From the NCBI RefSeq assembly GCF_946480305.1, contig NZ_CAMLJQ010000001.1, forward strand, positions 248,001 to 312,000: a stretch of 64,000 bases of DNA, written 5' to 3'. Origin of the DNA: an uncultured Caldimonas sp. Lineage in GTDB: Bacteria > Pseudomonadota > Gammaproteobacteria > Burkholderiales > Burkholderiaceae. The stretch's first letter is position 1. Each line of letters opens with the position of its first letter. The translations under genes and the position numbers were made by a program. Of the stretch, positions 62,446-64,000 are shown piece after piece. A model generated the notes under the pieces. The model made no database searches. It was given only the letters and a program-made list of their open reading frames with translations, and was not told the DNA's origin.

Positions 62446-64000
62446 TCACGTCGCCTTCGGGTTGGTGACCCAACCCACCGGCTGCAGCGCGACGTCGTCG
62501 TCGATCTCCTGGTACGACAGCACGATCAGGTGCGGCGCAACAGGCTCCAGCAGGCGCTTGACGTAGCGGCGGGTGTCCGACGATGTGACCGCCACCGCCC
62601 GGCCGGTCATGGTGTCGAGGATGCGCCGCACCTGGTCGCGGATCTCCTGAGACACCGCGGGGCTGAGCAGCAGCAGGTTGCCGCGCGCCGAGCGTTCGAT
62701 TGCCCCATGGATACGCTCCAGCAGGCTCGCTTCAAAGAGGATCGCGTCCAGGCGCCGATCCGTCGTGACGTAGCGGCTGGTGATGTACCGGCCGAGGTCC
62801 GTGCGCACGAGTTCGGTCAGCGCGATGTTGTCCGGCTCCTTCGGCGCCCACGTCGCCAGGCTCTCGCAGATAGCGTGGAGGTTGCGGATCGGGATGTTTT
62901 CCTGCAGCAGGCGGCGCAGCACGTCGGCCATGCGTTGCACCGGCACGGTCCGTGACACCTCTGCAGCCAGGTCCGGTGCGTCGCGCTGCACCACGTGCAA
63001 CAGGCTCTGCACCTCCTGCAGGCCGACGAACTGCTGCACATGCCGTCGCACCACCTGCTCGGCATGCCGCGCCACCAGCTCCTCGATGCTCCAGCTCTGC
63101 ACCTCGGCCGCCGGCGCGGCGACCCAGACCACCCGCGGGAACGGACCGAACGGCTCTGCCATCACCGCCCCCTCGGGAGGCGGCACCATCGCGCCAGGAT
63201 CAAGCATGCGATGTCCGGGCTGTACCACGCCACCGGACACAGGCACGTCCTGCACCAGGATCTGGTAGCCGTTCTCGGGAACGGCTGCGGAGTAGCGCAC
63301 CTGCAAGCGCGGGAACACCGGGCCCAGGTCCGCCTCCAGGGTGGCCTTGGTCGAGGACAGGCGCTGGTCGAGTTCGTAGCGATCGACCACGCCCTTCAGA
63401 CTTGCGGACAGGTGCACGGCCAGCGGTGCAGCCACAGCGTTGCCGAGCTCGTCGTCCTGCCCGCCGGGTTCGTCCGCGTCGCGGTGGCGTATCCACGCCG
63501 GCGTGTTCTGCTTCTGGCTCTGCCGGCGCATCACCCATCCGGTCAACAACACCCCGCCAGCCAGCAACCCGAAGGCCCACTTCGGAAAACCCGGCACGAC
63601 CAGGAAGCTGGCCATGGCCAGGCCGGCGACGATCAGAGCACGCGGATGGGCCAGGATCTGCCGACCGATCTGGCCCGACAGCTGCGTATCGCGCCCGGAG
63701 TCCCCGCCGACGCGGGTGATCACGACACCCGCCGCAATCGAGACGAGCAGCGACGGAATCTGCGACACCATGCCGTCGCCGACCGTCAGGATCGCGTAGC
63801 GCTGCAGCGCGTTGCCGACGTTCATGTCGAGCATCAGCGTGCCGATGGCAACACCGGCCAGGATGTTGACGATGGCGATCACGATCCCGGCAATCGCATC
63901 GCCTTTGACGAACTTCATCGCGCCGTCCATCGCGCCGTGCAGCGAGCACTCCTGCTCCAGCACGCGGCGCCTGCGCTGCGCCTCGGTGGACGAGATGACG
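62446..64000 (-). CDS. sctV: Type III export gate protein SctV (partial)
   Basis: The last 518 residues are present; the gene runs off the right edge, and the usual family length is about 680-700. The visible part begins in the cytoplasmic FHIPEP loop with EAQRRRRVLEQECSLHGAMD followed by GAMKFVKGDAIAGIVIAIVN, has four membrane helices, and then the large cytoplasmic ring domain (about 190-505) with LGRYITSRYVTTDRRLDAIL, RGNLLLLSPAVSQEI and LIVLSYQEI. SctV forms the nonameric gate that receives substrates. The stop lies seven bases ahead of sctS. Confidence 0.95.
   Translation of the reverse strand, partial: VISSTEAQRRRRVLEQECSLHGAMDGAMKFVKGDAIAGIVIAIVNILAGVAIGTLMLDMNVGNALQRYAILTVGDGMVSQIPSLLVSIAAGVVITRVGGDSGRDTQLSGQIGRQILAHPRALIVAGLAMASFLVVPGFPKWAFGLLAGGVLLTGWVMRRQSQKQNTPAWIRHRDADEPGGQDDELGNAVAAPLAVHLSASLKGVVDRYELDQRLSSTKATLEADLGPVFPRLQVRYSAAVPENGYQILVQDVPVSGGVVQPGHRMLDPGAMVPPPEGAVMAEPFGPFPRVVWVAAPAAEVQSWSIEELVARHAEQVVRRHVQQFVGLQEVQSLLHVVQRDAPDLAAEVSRTVPVQRMADVLRRLLQENIPIRNLHAICESLATWAPKEPDNIALTELVRTDLGRYITSRYVTTDRRLDAILFEASLLERIHGAIERSARGNLLLLSPAVSQEIRDQVRRILDTMTGRAVAVTSSDTRRYVKRLLEPVAPHLIVLSYQEIDDDVALQPVGWVTNPKAT

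Noticed and set aside
1..64000. tRNA, rRNA, CRISPR arrays, insertion sequences, phage genes
   Set aside because: None seen on either strand: no cloverleaf end motifs, no regularly spaced repeats, no transposase or integrase motifs.

Overview
The window is about 64 kb of high-GC, gene-dense DNA. Codon use, gene families and the density of two-component systems suggest a betaproteobacterium, probably Burkholderiales; no rRNA, tRNA or marker gene is present, so this is an inference. I see no tRNA, rRNA, CRISPR array, insertion sequence or prophage.

Left third (1-13 kb): the end of a CcdA/DsbD-like membrane protein and a DUF2147 protein; an OmpR-type regulator/kinase pair; a GAF-PAS histidine kinase; a secreted family 3 glycoside hydrolase lipoprotein with a LacI-type palindrome in front of it; a GntR regulator; a Ser/Thr kinase translationally coupled to an OmpA-like lipoprotein; and a class A penicillin-binding protein.

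Quorum-sensing locus (14.4-18.0 kb): a PLP-dependent synthase of the CqsA/LqsA/JqsA family faces a two-gene unit (receiver-domain regulator, then six-helix membrane kinase without a receiver). This is the composition of the Legionella Lqs and Janthinobacterium Jqs alpha-hydroxyketone systems.

Regulatory middle (18-36 kb): a DUF454 protein, an OmpR regulator with a PAS-GAF hybrid kinase, a Crp/Fnr regulator divergent from an FNR-boxed carbamoyltransferase-like fragment, a hemerythrin, a Cache kinase/NarL regulator/periplasmic binding protein set, a receiver-like protein with a membrane haem sensor, and another divergent kinase/regulator pair. Two paralogous luxR + lysR units lie here; the second LuxR copy has lost its DNA-binding domain. 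No luxI synthase is visible.

Type III secretion locus (36-64 kb, all minus strand). In transcription order: sctV (runs off the right edge), sctS, sctC, sctD, a needle candidate, sctI, sctJ, sctK, sctL, sctN, sctO, sctT, sctU, then a 3319-residue protein, a 1290-residue LysM protein and a 536-residue acidic protein. The last three are candidate secreted substrates. sctP, sctQ and sctR are not in the window. SctU carries HSPR where the autocleavage motif NPTH is expected. The giant protein joins a polyproline N-terminus, long coiled coils, hydrophobic segments and an amidohydrolase-like metal site. A 13-base direct repeat recurs in front of the giant gene and the LysM gene and may be the binding site of an unidentified activator. 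Together these features make the right half the most likely home of a poorly described system.
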